64,000 bases of DNA from Monarcha castaneiventris obscurior (Eukaryota > Chordata > Aves > Passeriformes > Monarchidae), in NCBI GenBank assembly GCA_026261815.1, contig JAMPIT010000566.1:31087001-31151000 (forward strand), in the 5' to 3' direction. Position 1 is the stretch's first letter. Every line of letters starts with the position of its first letter. The notes beneath the pieces are model-generated. The model saw nothing but the letters and a program-made list of their open reading frames with translations. It searched no databases and had not been told where the DNA came from. This document shows, one piece after another, positions 1 to 13,208 of the stretch. A program made the position numbers and the translations under genes.

Positions 1-2639
1 CCTTTATGTGTCACACCATGGTGAGCTACTTCAGGGACTAAAACCACTAGAAAACTGGTTTTGGTTTGCTTCATTTTTGCTGGTGTAGATATCTAAACTG
101 GCTTAGCAGAGGTGATTGGAGCATATGGTCTTGGGCAGCAAGATGGAAGGGGAGAAGGGGAAGTGGAGCTTCTGGTGTATGCTGAACTCTGCTACTTTGC
201 ACCCCATGTAGTGGTGGGTGCTGCTGTGGGAGAACATGGAGATGAGACCTTTCTTCAGGTACCTCTGGGAACTGAGAAGTGGGGAGGCTGTGTGACAACC
301 CCACATCTGAGCAAATTTGGGAAGAGGGGAGTTCCTGCAAAAGATGGCTTGGAGCAAGGAGAAGCTGCTTCAGCCTCTCTGAAATTCCTTAGGTCTTTCC
401 TGGTTTCTCATGCTTCCCTATCTTTGCCTGCCTTTGAAGCCTGTTCTGCTGCCTTCAATTGACTTGGCTTTGCTTGGGCACTTGGGAAACCAAGTGCAGG
501 TTCTGTGTGTAAAATGCAGCTTTTGTGTGTCTTGCACATCCTGATGTATCAAGGTATTGCACCCTTGCTCCCATGCCATGCAGTTTAAAGAAACTGGCTT
601 CCTGTTGTTTTTAAAAGCAGATTTCTAATCATATTTTTATCTTATTAGACAGGAGAGGAGTGTGGTTGTCCAAGGGATTAATTTTCCTAGATTGCTTGTA
701 GAAGAGGAACTGCTCAGGTTAAATGAGAGGTTGTTTAAATTTTTTTTGTTATCTTTTAAATAATGAACACGTGTTCATTCCTAGCAGCAAGTTTGCAGTT
801 ATATCCTTTCCATGGATGTGTTTTCCAGGTTCTGGAAGCTCTCTGAAGAGATAAAAGGTTTCTTTCAAATGCTCTAGTTTTGAACTTGGAAAGAACATCT
901 TATGGAAGCAAGTATAGTGTCTGTGCTACTTCTGAGACCACAAAAAATAACTGGAGAGTATTAATGGCTTGCTTTTCAAATGCTCTTCATCTTTAAACTG
1001 GAAATGGGAGTTTTATAGGTGCATAATTAGCCTGAATTTTTAATTATGCTTTGAACCATGCTGCTTTCTCTTTTTTAACACCAGCAGTAGTAAACTTTGA
1101 GGAGTTTCCATACAGCAATTTTTCACTTCCTTCTGTGTCTTCTGTCACTTGTTATACATATATGGCTCTTCATCAGCCCCATTCCTTGTTGATCACTTTC
1201 ATACTTTGCAATGTTTATCCATCAACTCTACCACATCATTGAAAACGTGGTCTAAAAAAGGTGGTGGTTACAGGCATCTTGAAGGATACATCTAAAGGAG
1301 AACTCTAAAAAGCCTCACAACAAATTATTCTATAGAAACATTTTGATTTAGAACTACTAAATCTCTCTTAGCTTGGGTGTTTTATTGTAAAAAAAATTAT
1401 ATATATAGTGTATCAAAGGAAGTACTGTCAGGATGCACAATTAAAACTACTGTAGCTTTTATACTTTTTTTCCTAGATGGTTAACATCATGCATCTGCAT
1501 TGCTTATAGTTAGCATGTCTTACAGAAGTCCACTTTATAAGTAATATCCTTGGAATATGAACAGTGGAATGCAAGTCTATTTTGCTTTAGTGGACATGTT
1601 TGGATAAAAAACTTCCAATATCTTTATTTTTTGATGCTGAATATATTACATATTTTTTCACTGATACAAATGTGTGTTCTTTCAAAACAAAACATTGGTT
1701 ATTATTCTTCTCTTTTGATGGCTTTAATAGGCAAGAAGGTCCTGTGACAGGTCTTGTTGAGAAAGGGGTGTTCTGAGATGGCAGTGTGGAAAGCTGGCAG
1801 ACTCTTTGCCCCTGCCACTTGTTTCCATAGTTGTCCTGTTGGATTCAAGCTGCCCATGGTATCTGGGTGTGCTACTTGGTGCAGTGACTGTTTAATAGAT
1901 TTTAATAGTAGCCTGCTATGTAAAGGGTAAGGATGAATTTCACTCTTCCAGATGTCAGTGCAAGCTTCCTCCTTCATCTCAGCAAAAGTACTTTGTTGTT
2001 CTTTAATGGCAGAATGTTGATGTACTTTTTGTTGTGTTTTCTAAAGCTCATCCAGACCTTATAATGTTCTTAAGCCTTGTAATGACCAGATGAATGTATT
2101 TTTTTGGAAATGTTTCCCTTTCATTAGTGTTCTTTAGCCATTAATGTCAGAGTTCATCCCATTTTCTCATGTTATGTGCTGGTTCTGAAAAAGAGTTGTT
2201 CTGTTTTCATGTAAAATGTTTAAAATGTTTCTTTCATAGGAGAAGGTAAAGCAGCATTAATTTAAATTTATTTTTTTCCAAACGGTTCATAGTTCAGTGC
2301 TACAATAAACAGCTTTCCAATTAGAGGACACAATACCTGTTCTACTGGGTGTTATTTCAAAATGGCTGAAATTTATTTTAGTTGCATAAAATGTTATTAG
2401 TAGTATTTGTATTTTTGTTTACCAGGCTGTAATCATAACAACTGATATTTAATCTACTCAGTGTTCAACATATTATTTTTTTTCTTCTGTAAATATGATG
2501 GTAAGCAAAAAACAGTTTGTCTCTCAATTTCTGTGGTATGGTTTGTAGTTTTATTTCCTTTCCCCCATCTCCCTCCCATCAGTTTCCAACTCAAGCAGCT
2601 TTGTTTTGCTAGTTCCCCCCCATTCACAGTGAGTACTTA
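1..2639. other. Unassigned AT-rich non-coding DNA
   Basis: I see no exon, RNA gene or recognisable transposon here. An open frame at 112-462 (+) starts with GTG rather than ATG, has no recognisable domain and is of a length expected by chance. Short runs such as the TA-rich stretch near 1396-1408 are the only simple repeats. Basis: read directly; absence of a gene is an inference limited by working without alignment. Confidence 0.6.
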
Positions 2640-3450
2640 ATGCTGACTCACCAGTTGTTGTGATTGGACTGCTTGGCAGTATTGGCAGGGGCATAGGCAT
2701 GTGTGTGTGGGCACTCTGACCACAATAAAGACACCGTCTTGATCCAGAGCTCTTTTTTATTAATTAGTTCAGTATTCTGGCTTTTAAAGGTGTTGGGGGA
2801 ATAGGTGGTTTAGGCTTTCATTTATACTTATGTTCAGGGGGGAACAGTTTCGAGCATTAGACAGCAAATTTTAGTGAACAGCAACAGGAAGGCGTAAAGT
2901 TTATGCAGTGTTATGTGAAACCATAAGGAAACTTTGTTCTTGTTTTTGTGTGGTCTTTGCAAAAGTTGGGTTAGTAAGAACAGCATGGCTACTTTGTTTT
3001 TCAGATATATACAATCGTTTTATTCTGTCTTTACCTCGTCATTCTTTTTCTTTCTGAACTGAGAGGCACAGCCCTTTTAACTAAAATGCGGTGGATTTTT
3101 CTCCTTCGAGCCAGTGTGCACACTGCATAGGCCAAATAACTCTGTGTACAGCGTCTCTTTACTCAGTAAATAACATTGTAACTTGAATTGCAGCCAAAAC
3201 TTTCTTTGCAGGCTTAACTGTTGCTCTGATTTGATCTGGTAGGACCTGCCTGTCCCAGGTGCCAGTTCTCTGTGCCACAACTGGCCCCAGGTACCCAAGC
3301 AGAGCTGCAGTACCTACTGCTGTCAGGCTGGGCGAGGGAAGGAAACCTGCTCTACGTATTTTGGGTCTGCTTCCCAGTGCTGATGGAGTGCTTCAGAATG
3401 TGACAGTTCCCAGGCTTGGCAGACCCTTCAGCAGGGATGTATAATTGGTG
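2640..3450. other. Possible degraded LTR-like segment, unproven
   Basis: This stretch has a denser, less AT-rich texture than its surroundings. Near 2722-2755 it carries AATAAA followed within about 20 bases by a GATCCAGAGCTC motif. On the opposite strand there is a TTTAAAA box and then AATAAAAAAG ahead of the same motif, an order resembling the TATA, poly(A) signal and R/U5 of a retroviral LTR read on the minus strand. I could not match it to a named family, found no clean TG...CA ends and no target-site duplication, and saw no primer-binding site. It could equally be unique sequence. Confidence 0.22.
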
Positions 3451-6400
3451 TTATGCTGAAAGATGACGCCACCTATTCTTCAACCTGGCAAACTTCGTTC
3501 TGCAACCATTTTGAATAATTTGCTGAAAGCCCAGTGTTAATAATGACAAAGCAGCTGCATGTTTGGTGATTTAGGGGTCTGTAAATGCACCGTTGTGTAC
3601 ACATACCCACTCAGCTTACTGTACAGCTCCTATAAAATATGTATTGAGAGTCTTTGCTATACAAATGGAACAGTCATTTTGGATGCAAAGACCATGGCTT
3701 TCCATTCTCAAGATAGACTTTCATAACTTTTGCCTGTCATATTGAAAGTTATGGTTGTTTCACAGTAGAAGAAAAAAAATACTATTTCACCTCTGAGAAA
3801 AGTGTTTCTGCAGTTTAGTGCCTGTGACTTGTTTAGTATTTTTTGACATTTATCAATACATACAAATACTTAGTGATAAGGATGGTGGGCAACTGAAAGG
3901 AAAACTTACCAGTGTAATGATCAGGCACCAGGCTTAATGAAAAGATCAGATCACAGAATTAATGTCACCTGGTAAAACATGGGAGAGAATTTTGTTCCGG
4001 AAAAAGCCACTAGTTCTAATTATCCGGTTTGTTGTTTCTTTCTTTTGATTTCATGATAGTAGGGTGGGACAAAACCCCAACAATTAAAGACAATTTTTTG
4101 CTATTTATTTTTTCCTCTTAGAAAGAGCTGGGTGTTTGATATCTGGTTGTCTGTAAGCTAATGAATACTGAACTTACACATGTGGATATGAAAATTTCAA
4201 GCTGGTTTTTGAAATTTAAGGCTACCTTTGGCATTTCATTCTACCAGGTACATATTGGGCATTAATTATGAATTTTCTAAAGGACATGCTATTTCCATGT
4301 GGAATTCTCTTAAAACATGCTTTTCTAGTGCATAATTAAAAATACTTACCCACGCACAAGTTAAAAATGCACTTTCTACATTTTGGTTTTAAAACTGTCT
4401 GCTTTCCTCTGCCCCATGTCCCTATAGTGATTCTGATTGATTGCAGTGGCACTTAGTGGTGACAGAAGAGTGGATCACCTGCAGTCAAGATCACTTTCTT
4501 CTGGATTTAGTCAGGAGTCTGCTCCCTTGGATGGGAACTCCAAAAGCATTACTGGTAGACTTTTTTTTCCCCCCGCTTTCTTTTTTTTTTTTACCTTCTG
4601 ATTTTTACTTATACAGTTCAGCAAATCAAGAGAAATGCTTTTGCTGAGAATGTTTAGTATGGCATGTCTGTCAGTAGCTTGGAAGGAGCATTTCATTCAT
4701 GTTACTGGGGAACTTCTTAACCATTTGCAAAATAAACCCTTACATTTTCCTGAGTCACTTGTAGAAAACCCATCAGCATCCAATGGCAGGATCTAAATGG
4801 TGAGTCTTCTGTTCATCCACTGGATAAGGAGTGGACTTGGCAGTGTTTTTTAAAGAATAGCTTAGTTTCCACTGTAATGGGGAATAGATTCGCGGATCAG
4901 GTGAGACAATCCACGCTCACCTGGAACTCTGTGCATAGTTTCAGATACAGTTTTAAAAAAAGTGCTGGAGGACAGGAAAAACTTCCACATGCTGGTGAAT
5001 ATTTGAGAACTGATGAAAAAAGGGGACTTTCTTAGAGGTACACAAAACTAAATTTTTAGGTGAGGTAAAGCATGGGTTTGATATTTGCTCTTATTTCATC
5101 AAAAACTTTGGACCTCCAGAGCAATTAAAAAGAAAAAACGGAAGAAAAGGCAAAACAGACTTAAGAGGGAGAAGTTTTATGAAACAATGTGCGCATCCAA
5201 AATGAACACCTGTTCAGTAGTTGTGCTCTTTGCAAGCCTTAAATACCATCAAGAGTTGGATTTTTCTGGAACGTTATAGTCTGATTTAGCATAAAATGTG
5301 TTAGAATTTGTGTTTTCTTGGCATGTAATTCTAGCTGATGAAATTAGGCAAGAAAGATTCAAAGGTCAGTTTGCTACAGATTTCAGTTTTATTTGGCCTT
5401 AGTATGGATAAGGTGGAATAGCATTTTGGAAAATGCTCTATTCTATTTGTTGGCGTAACATATTGCTACCACAAAGGAAACATGAGCCTTAAGCTTTCAT
5501 ATGCTTCATTGGGAAAAATGACTTCTCATCCATCTTCCATGGGCTGCACAGCATAGCACTTAGCTCTTAATATAAACTGTAATTTAGAAGGATATTCAGA
5601 ATGTAGCAGTCTGTATATGTTGGTAAAAGCAAATTGAATTCTATCTCCATTTTTCCACTTGGAGAGCATAAACAGTAAATAAAGTGTTGAGAATCTGGAA
5701 GACATGCTGTTGGTCAGCTGATGAGCATTTGTTGGTAAATTAAATTATGATTATTTATGTTTAGATTTCTCCAGGTTTTTATTTTTTTTTGGTAGTTTAA
5801 ATGTTCAGTTTTCCACAGGAACTGTAGAATAAATAAAAATATATGGAGGGCAAGAGATAATCTACCTACTCTTGAGTGTCCGTACATTTTCTATTTGATA
5901 TACAAAAGTGAACTGCTGTTACCTAGTTTCATGTACATTAACTTCTGTGTGAGTTTATAAGCACCATTTCTGGAGCTGTCTAAAGATCATGCAGAATCAT
6001 TGAACAAATCATTCCAGAAACTAAAAAGGCTGTATGCCAAATGAGATTTGACAGCGGCTGAGGTGTGTATGTGAACTATAAAGTGCATTTTCAATGATGT
6101 GATATATTCTAAAGTTTTGGTGACCTCCAAAAGCTACAGAAGAATCCAAATAACTTTGTTATCACAAAAAAAAAGCATCCTTAGGTATGAAAATTTACAC
6201 CACATTCCTGAGGCTATTGAGTGTTCCAGACCAGTTCATGTTGGCTAATACAGAATACCAGATGTCCCTGATGAGCAGATCTGGGAAATCATTTGGCAGT
6301 AGCTAGTAGAGAATATCATTAGGCACAATGGTGTTGCAGAATTTCTGCCCTTCTTTGGATTTTGTGCATTTCATATCCTCTCTGAAGGCTGGAGATTTGA

Positions 6401-9400
6401 GCCAACATCTGTCACTCCTGACTACCAGGCATTAGGATATTCCAGGAAGAAAGAATTCTGTTGCAAATACAAGAATGAAAATGGCGTAGTGAAGAATATA
6501 GTGTCTGACTGTTAAGTAGTTGTAATTAACTGCCTAGGAAAGGGACTCCTTTGACTCCAGACCCTTTTCCTGGGCTTATCCAGGGCTTTAAGTCTCTCAT
6601 TCTAACACATGCGTGCAGATCAGAGATGAGGCTTAGGGCTCCCAAGAGCCAGCAGCTTCTGCAGCTTCTCTCCATCATATTCCATTAACCATTCCCAAGC
6701 CATTCATATGTACAAAGGTGCCTAGACTATGTTCCTCCCTTCCTTACTCAACTTTACCTCTGTTTAGTCCCACTTCGTAGCATATATCCCACATGTTCCT
6801 GAAAAAACCGTAGATTATTTTACTTGTTCTATTTTCACCCAGATTTAACTTTTCTTCAAATACTTTCATTAGAGGGTAGTCATAAATTTTCATTTTGTTT
6901 TAAAATAAAGCCAGATAAAGTATTCCAAATCCAGCAAGACTCCAAAGAACATATATTTTGACAGCTTCTACCAAAATGACTTAAGAGGGCTATGCTACTG
7001 GCAACTATAGTTTTCTCAAAATAGACCTCCACTGCAGTGCAACGTTACACTGGAACAGTCAGCTATGGTGCAGTTGGCTTTTCCCCCCCCTTCCTTTTCC
7101 TGTACTTCATTGATGCCAAAGACAGTACAGCTAAATAACCTAATTTATTACTTTTATTATAAAAATAAATATAAAAATGATTAAGATGCATTCTAAGCTT
7201 GAAAATGAAAGCCTCTTACACCAGACGTATCCAATTAATGAGCCTTTAATGTCACTGGGTTTTTTCCTTGTGGAAGGTGCTGGACCGTGTGTTCTGCTAC
7301 ACGTGATGGTTTTCCAAAGCTAAAATTAACATTAGGATAGGCTTAAAAAATTAGCTGGAAGCTATTTTTGTGCCGTCCTTGGAAGTTGCGTACTTGCTGT
7401 TTTGTGTTGAGCAGTGAAATAAAATAAATCATCTGGGTTATTTCGGTAGCATGCTCCACCACAGCAGGCAGTAGTGTGCAGATCGTGAATGCTTTCTTTG
7501 TGGCTCTGCGTTGTTTTTTGGGCAGGAGGGACTGCAGATAGTGGTGGCTGTGTTGGGGTGGTCTCCATGTCACCCTACTGTGTCTGTGCCATATGCTCAT
7601 AAAGCCAGAAGAGGGAGCACAAATGAAGACCTTGTTTCAAAGACATGACTTAGCTCGATGAGGCGGATCCCAAGCCATGGAAATGCTGAGGTCACATGTG
7701 AAGTCAGGGTACCTTACTCTGTTAGACTGCATGTGAATAAAGAATGGGAAATATGAGCCTGGTGTGGGCTCCAAAAGGGAGGGATGGGGCTCAGTGTAGG
7801 ACGTGAAAAGACTAGGAAAAACTGTGCTTGGCATGAGGACTTTTAAAGCAAAAGCAAATTGTGGTTTGCTATTTAAAGGTAGCCAGTGTATCTGGTTGGT
7901 AAGATCAGGAGCACTTTTCATGAATCAAGAAGAAATTTGTGTGTTGCTGTGCAGACCAGATATGTTGGATAGTTCAGACTCATGCTTTCTAGAGCTTTTT
8001 CAAATGTAGTTTATTAAATACAGCTGTTGTGACTTATCATAGGTCCTATAGCATGTTCCTAAGGTCTTTCTTTTTTTTTTATAAACATGCTGATTTGTAG
8101 GATTGCTAGTTTGCAAATATATATAAATTTATATGTACTTTTACAAATTATGTATTTTTAATGGTAATTGCAAACATTGTGTGATGAGCAAAGGTAGTAT
8201 TGAAACTAATCATTAATAGGAAGTATGTAAGGAGACTGAGGTGTTGATTAAATTTTACAAATTGGTCTCCTTGATGGCAATAGCTATTTTGGTTGCAAAG
8301 GCTTGTTGACAGATATGCAACTGCTTCCTACTCAGATTAGGAGGTCTTTCAAGAGTATAGTCTTCTCCTGAGTGTTTTCTGAGACTATGACTGCATTAGC
8401 TTGTTTGAGGAGTGTGATACCAGTGAATGATATCTTGAAAAGAATAATTAAAAAAGCAAAGCTGCAATCTTATTAGCCTCTTGCATTCTTTTTTTCTTTT
8501 TCCTTTTGTTTGTTTGTTTGTTTTGTTTTTCAGTTTATTGTTGGAATAGAATGCCAAATTTCATGTCTGCATCTATTTGCTTTATTACTTTAGATGTGCC
8601 ATTTCCAGTGTTATGCTCGTAGACTTAACAAGCTAATCTGGGAGACTAAAGCAGAACTGTCATTTTGAAGCTACTCAGCTGAAGTCTCTTTGAAATCAGT
8701 GTAGAAAGCTCCAAGACTATTTTTGTTCCCTTTTTAATTTTTAGAGATGTATTGACGTGTTATGTTACACTGTTAGTGGTCCCTAGAAGAGCTGTTACAG
8801 AAACGTTGCCTCTTTAAAGCCCACTAGAGATTAGTCCCCAAATGGACATTATTTATATTTAGGGACTATACTAGTCTAAAAGCAGACTTGGGATGACTTC
8901 AGGATGTCCCTTTTCTTGAGACAATTGTTTCTTAAACTGTATAATACTGAATTTGGTGAAAGTATTTTAGTGCTTAAGTGAGGAAAGATGGCCTATTAGA
9001 ACTGTAGTCTGTGCCAACATTGCATGATAAAACAGAAAGACACCACAAAATTAGGAGTGCTAGCATAATTCCTCTCTCAATACAGCTTGTTTACTGTCAC
9101 TCACAGAACCTTCCAGGACTGTGGAGTATTTATCTGTGCTCTGCCCTATAAAAGCTGTGCTCCCACAGTGTGGTCATCTCCTCTTCCTGTCTGCTTGGGT
9201 TGCTCTGCCAGAGATCAAGGTGATTGAAGCCATTTCTGTTTGTTTGTTTTCCCATTCCCCCTTGAAGAAGACTGGGGCTATGAAAGATCTGTGGTGAGCT
9301 GCCACTCCTCCCTCAGGATTCTTTTACCCAAGGTCCTCATTGTGTAAGCTCTTTGAAGTTCACGTCAGGAAGCATTTGATCATCCCTATAGCAAGAAAGT

Positions 9401-9540
9401 GCTGAACTAATGACAGCAAATGCTGGTGAAACAGGTTAATTTCACATTCTTTAGCAAGCAAATGAAGTGCATGATAAATCAGATTATTGTCACATTGGCT
9501 GTGCTTGTGCTATACATAATTTTTTAGAATAATGGAATTA
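3451..9540. other. Unassigned AT-rich non-coding DNA
   Basis: About 6 kb in which I recognise no gene and no transposon family. It contains homopolymer T and C runs (for example C-runs near 4570 and 7083), TA-rich tracts near 8115-8135, and a TTTG microsatellite listed separately. Open frames are short, and many lack an ATG start. It looks like ordinary intronic or intergenic avian sequence. Confidence 0.6.
8505..8520. repeat. (TTTG)n microsatellite
   Basis: Four perfect TTTG units inside a longer pyrimidine/T-rich run from about 8488. The run ends in TTTTTCAG at 8532, which superficially resembles a splice acceptor, but no coding exon follows. Confidence 0.85.
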
Positions 9541-10386
9541 TCATAGAATCGTAGAATATGCTGAGTTAGAAGGGACGTATCAGGATCATCAAGTCCAACT
9601 TCTGGCTCTGCACAGTCACACCATGTGCCTGAGAGAGTTGTTCGAATACTTCTTGAACTCTGTCAGGCTTTAAGAGCCTGTTCCACTGCTCAGCCACCCT
9701 TCGGGTGAAAATTGTTTTCCTGACATCCAACCTAAACCTCCGCCAACTCAGCTTCATGCCATCTCCTCAGAGCCTGTCACTGGTCACAAGAGTGAAGAGA
9801 TTGGTACCTTGCCCTCCACTTCCTCTCATGAGGATGTTGATAACCACAATGAGGTCTCCCCTCAGTCTCCTCCTCTCCAGGCTGAACAGACCAAGTGACT
9901 TCAGCTTCTCTTCATACGGCTTCCTGTCAAGGCTCTTCACCATCCTTGTGGTCCTCCTTTGGATACTCTCTAAGAGCTTGATGGGGTTTTTTTATATTGT
10001 GGTGCCCAGAACTGCCCCCAGCACTGGAGGTGAGGCTGCCCCAGTGCAGAGCAGAGTGGGACAATCCCCTCCCTTGCCCGGCTGGCGATGCTGTGCCTGA
10101 TGCCTCCAGGACACAGCTAGCTCTCGTGGCTGACTCATGTTCAAATTGCCATTGACCACAACCCCCATGTCCCTTTCCCCAGCACTGCTCTCAGCCTCTA
10201 ATTTCCTAGTCTGTACACACAACCAGGGTTTCCCCATCCCCATTCCCCAGGTGTGGAATCCAGCACTTTCTGTTGTTAGAGTTCACATGGTTGGTGATTG
10301 CCCATCATATATTCTTATGCCCATCATTGCCTTTCATATGGTTGGCCAATTTATTGATGTCTCTCTGCAGGGCCTCTCTGCCCTAG
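9541..10386 (-). mobile_element. CR1 LINE fragment, 5'-truncated (3' third of ORF2 plus 3' end)
   Basis: A CR1 non-LTR retrotransposon copy on the minus strand. Its 3' tip is at 9541, where the reverse complement shows the terminal CR1 octamer pattern ATTCTACG/ATTCTATG. Reading inward, the minus frame at 9566-9757 encodes the typical CR1 ORF2 C-terminus, with the motif WRRFRLDVRK followed by EQWNRLL. Further in, the remaining ORF2 sequence is broken by stops and frameshifts. The copy stops at about 10386, in the stretch that lies just downstream of the reverse transcriptase active-site motif in intact elements, so the catalytic residues are absent. The 3' end resembles that of the copy at 60228-61945, suggesting the same subfamily. 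The 131-residue plus-strand frame at 9705-10100 is antisense noise. It is a dead copy. Family assignment is certain; the subfamily is not named. Confidence 0.95.
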
Positions 10387-10387
10387 T

Positions 10388-10505
10388 TTTGGATGGAAGG
10401 GGCCATTAAAAGTCATCTAGGCCAACCCCCTGCAATGAGGAGGAACATCTTTAACTAGAGCAGGTTGCTCAGAGCTCTGTCCAGGCTGACAATGAATGTG
10501 TCCTT
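10388..10505 (-). mobile_element. CR1 LINE 3'-UTR fragment of a different subfamily
   Basis: Starting almost exactly where the previous CR1 stops, this stretch restarts with a CR1 3'-end signature: GGAAGGGGCCATTAAAAG, then CATCTAGGCCAACCCCCTGC and CAGGTTGCTCAGAGC. It has the wording of a different CR1 subfamily from its neighbour. It has lost its terminal octamers and fades out after about 120 bp. The junction implies that one CR1 inserted into or beside the 3' end of another. Confidence 0.85.
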
Positions 10506-13208
10506 GGATTTTTTCTTAGAAGATCCAGAAAACAGCTTTCAAGTTTGTGCAGCATGATGGTACCTTCAAAGTACTAGCCTACAAGTAACTTCAGTTATGT
10601 AATAACATTTTGTTTATGAGAATTTATAGCTCTTGAGGTTTGTTGGATTAGAAGGGATAATCAATGTGCTGCCAGCTTTAGAGTGAGCTTTGGCTCCCAT
10701 CACGTCACAATGCAGTTGCAGCTCCAAATGCTGCTTGAGGGATCTTAAAGGAAAATCCTGGTGTTTCTCAAGCCAAAAGATAAGAATGATGCATCTTAGG
10801 GAGAATAGATTTTCTACACTCCTTCCCCCTTTTCTTTCCAGTGTTTTCTGAGAGAAGAGAGTTGCCCAGTCATCTTGGTCTTAAGGCATCCAAGTGAGGA
10901 TTCTCTGAGGAGTAGTAGGTCATGTGGGTGATGCAACTGTTTGTTCAGCTCTGGGTATAGGACCAAATCCTGTGAACATTTGTTGTCTCTGCTTGAATAT
11001 ATACTGAATTGAAAGGGTTCTGAAAGCTGATAAAACTGCTGACTGAACTATAAACTAGGAATATACTACCTGAACAGGGAAAAAGATGTGCAGTATTATA
11101 TCTGGGCACTGTGTTCATGCCCTTTCATGTCTTGATTTACTCCATTTGTCCACCAGCAACCTTGCACCTGCTTGTTTTGAGGGCCTCCGTTGATCACCTC
11201 ATTTTTAAAAAAATGGCAAATTCTTGGATTTTCTAAAGATCAGCGTGTAGGTAAGGTCAGCTGTTCTAGTGTCATGGCTTTTATGTTATGCTATATGTTG
11301 ATAAAACAGTTCCTTCAGGGTGATGTGTTCTTGGAGCAAGTTAACACAAAGTTTTTAAGTAGTTGCTGGATGTTGTATTTCAGTTGCAGCTGAAGAAGGC
11401 ACTGGTGTCTGTATGGCCCCAAATTGCTCGAGGTTGTTGGGCTTTTATAATCAGTGCCAGAATTGGCTTTTGTGCCCTTTTTCTTTGGCCTCCACAGGTC
11501 AAAATGATTTGGTTAATTTTATGCCATTTGAAAAATAATTAATTTCTTACTTAATTACTACAGTGACCAGCAGACTAGGAGGGATTTTCTAGAGAATGAG
11601 GATGCAGAAAGATGTGGTAAGATTTTGTAGACCTCATGTAGATCTCCTTTGCAGAGACTGATCTGGTAGGGTCTTGCAGGGAAGTAAGGAGTTGGGTTGT
11701 TGTTCTCCTCAGCTGGTGCAGCTTGAAGCTGAAGAAGAGCTTTAATCTGTAGTCCTGCTTGCAGCATGTAAAGCAGTACTAGAATTTTATTTAAATTATT
11801 TTCCTGAGAATCTGCAGCATTGCTTTATTTTCATTCTCATCTTCACAGAAGAACAACCAAGCTTATGTGCTCTAAATTTAAATTCTGTGTTTCCTCCAGC
11901 TCTGAGTTGAAAGCAGAATGTGTGCCTTAAGGATCCATTCTTTGCTTCTCAATCTTATTTTGTAGAATTAATAGCACGTAGTTAAAAATAATTCAGAACT
12001 TGCCTGGGAAAATAGCTTGATATTATGAAGAACTCCAGGAGTCCACTGGAGATCTTGCTGGAAGAGCAACAAGGAAAGAGTACTAAGGACAATAGGAAAG
12101 ACATTAATTAAGTGCATGCCGAAATCCTGTGGTTTATATGGATTAGTATTCAAAGCACAACTTGAAGTGCTTGGGTTTTTGTTGGTTTTTTTTCATCCTA
12201 AATATATCTGGTAGCAACATCAGCTATAAGCAGGTAGAAATTGGACTTAAGGACTGAATTAGTAGGAGAGCTAAGGAGGAAACAGCAAAGCAAGTGGAAA
12301 TGATGAGGAGATAGAGGAAAATGGGCAGTGGGAAGAAAAATGAAATCACTTATCCTTAGAAAGAGTACACCTGTTCTTGTCCCACTTGTACTTACTGGTA
12401 GCTACTTCTGAAACCAACTGCTATAAATCACCTGAACTGCGAAGGTTATGAAAAATTGTTCCAATTTTTATGAAACTTGCTTGTGAGATCTTGCCTTTGA
12501 AGCATTCCTAGGCAGAGTGCTGGTGAGATGTACTTGTTTGTACACATTTTTACTACCACTTTAAGAAGAAATGTTGGCAAGGCCTGAAAGAAGACTAATT
12601 ACAGCTTTGCAGTGAGGGTCTTAATATGCTTGTGGATGACATTGCCTTTTGTTTTGGGAGCAAAAAATAGCAGTTAGTGTGAAGCAAGAAGCAGGGACTG
12701 CATTGTTAAAATGACTCTTAAATTATTACTTCAAGAATGTCACTTGCTGGTGATTCAGGATACAGTGATGACAGGGGAGGGTTATTCCAGATGGATACAA
12801 AAGATTAAACAGTATGCAGAAGAAATGAGAGAAATAAATGTGTGTTTGGGAGAGAAATAGCTGGGATAGAATGAGTATTTAAAGAGAATGAGAGAAAAAT
12901 CAACCCGTTCCTCAGTTTTAAGGCCAAGTTGGCATGCCCTTGACTCATTAAATTGTTCTTTTGAATCTAGAAATTGGCTTTATGAAATGTCACCTCATCA
13001 AATAGCAGACGGACCTTAAGAGAGGGAGGTCAAGGCCAACAAATTAAAAGCAGAAGCCCTAGCTTCTGTTTTAGTTCTGCTCATTCAGTGTAGCTTTAAG
13101 TTGGAGACATAATTAATCATCTTTGTGTTTGCTGACGTTTGTATATGTGCTATATTTCCATTCTTATTTGGCATCAAGCAGCAGGATGGTCATTTAATCT
13201 CAGTGTAT
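10506..13208. other. Unassigned AT-rich non-coding DNA
   Basis: About 2.7 kb with no recognised gene or transposon. Open frames are short (the longest listed is about 69 codons) and show no recognisable protein motif. Confidence 0.6.

Noticed and set aside
112..462. 116-codon plus-strand frame near the window start
   Set aside because: Starts with GTG, has no recognisable motif, and frames of this length are expected by chance.
8488..8590. Pyrimidine tract ending TTTTTCAG as a splice acceptor
   Set aside because: The tract is a TTTG microsatellite and the frames after it close quickly with no donor.
9705..10100. 131-codon plus-strand frame
   Set aside because: It lies antisense across the CR1 at 9541-10386; the minus-strand CR1 reading explains the sequence.
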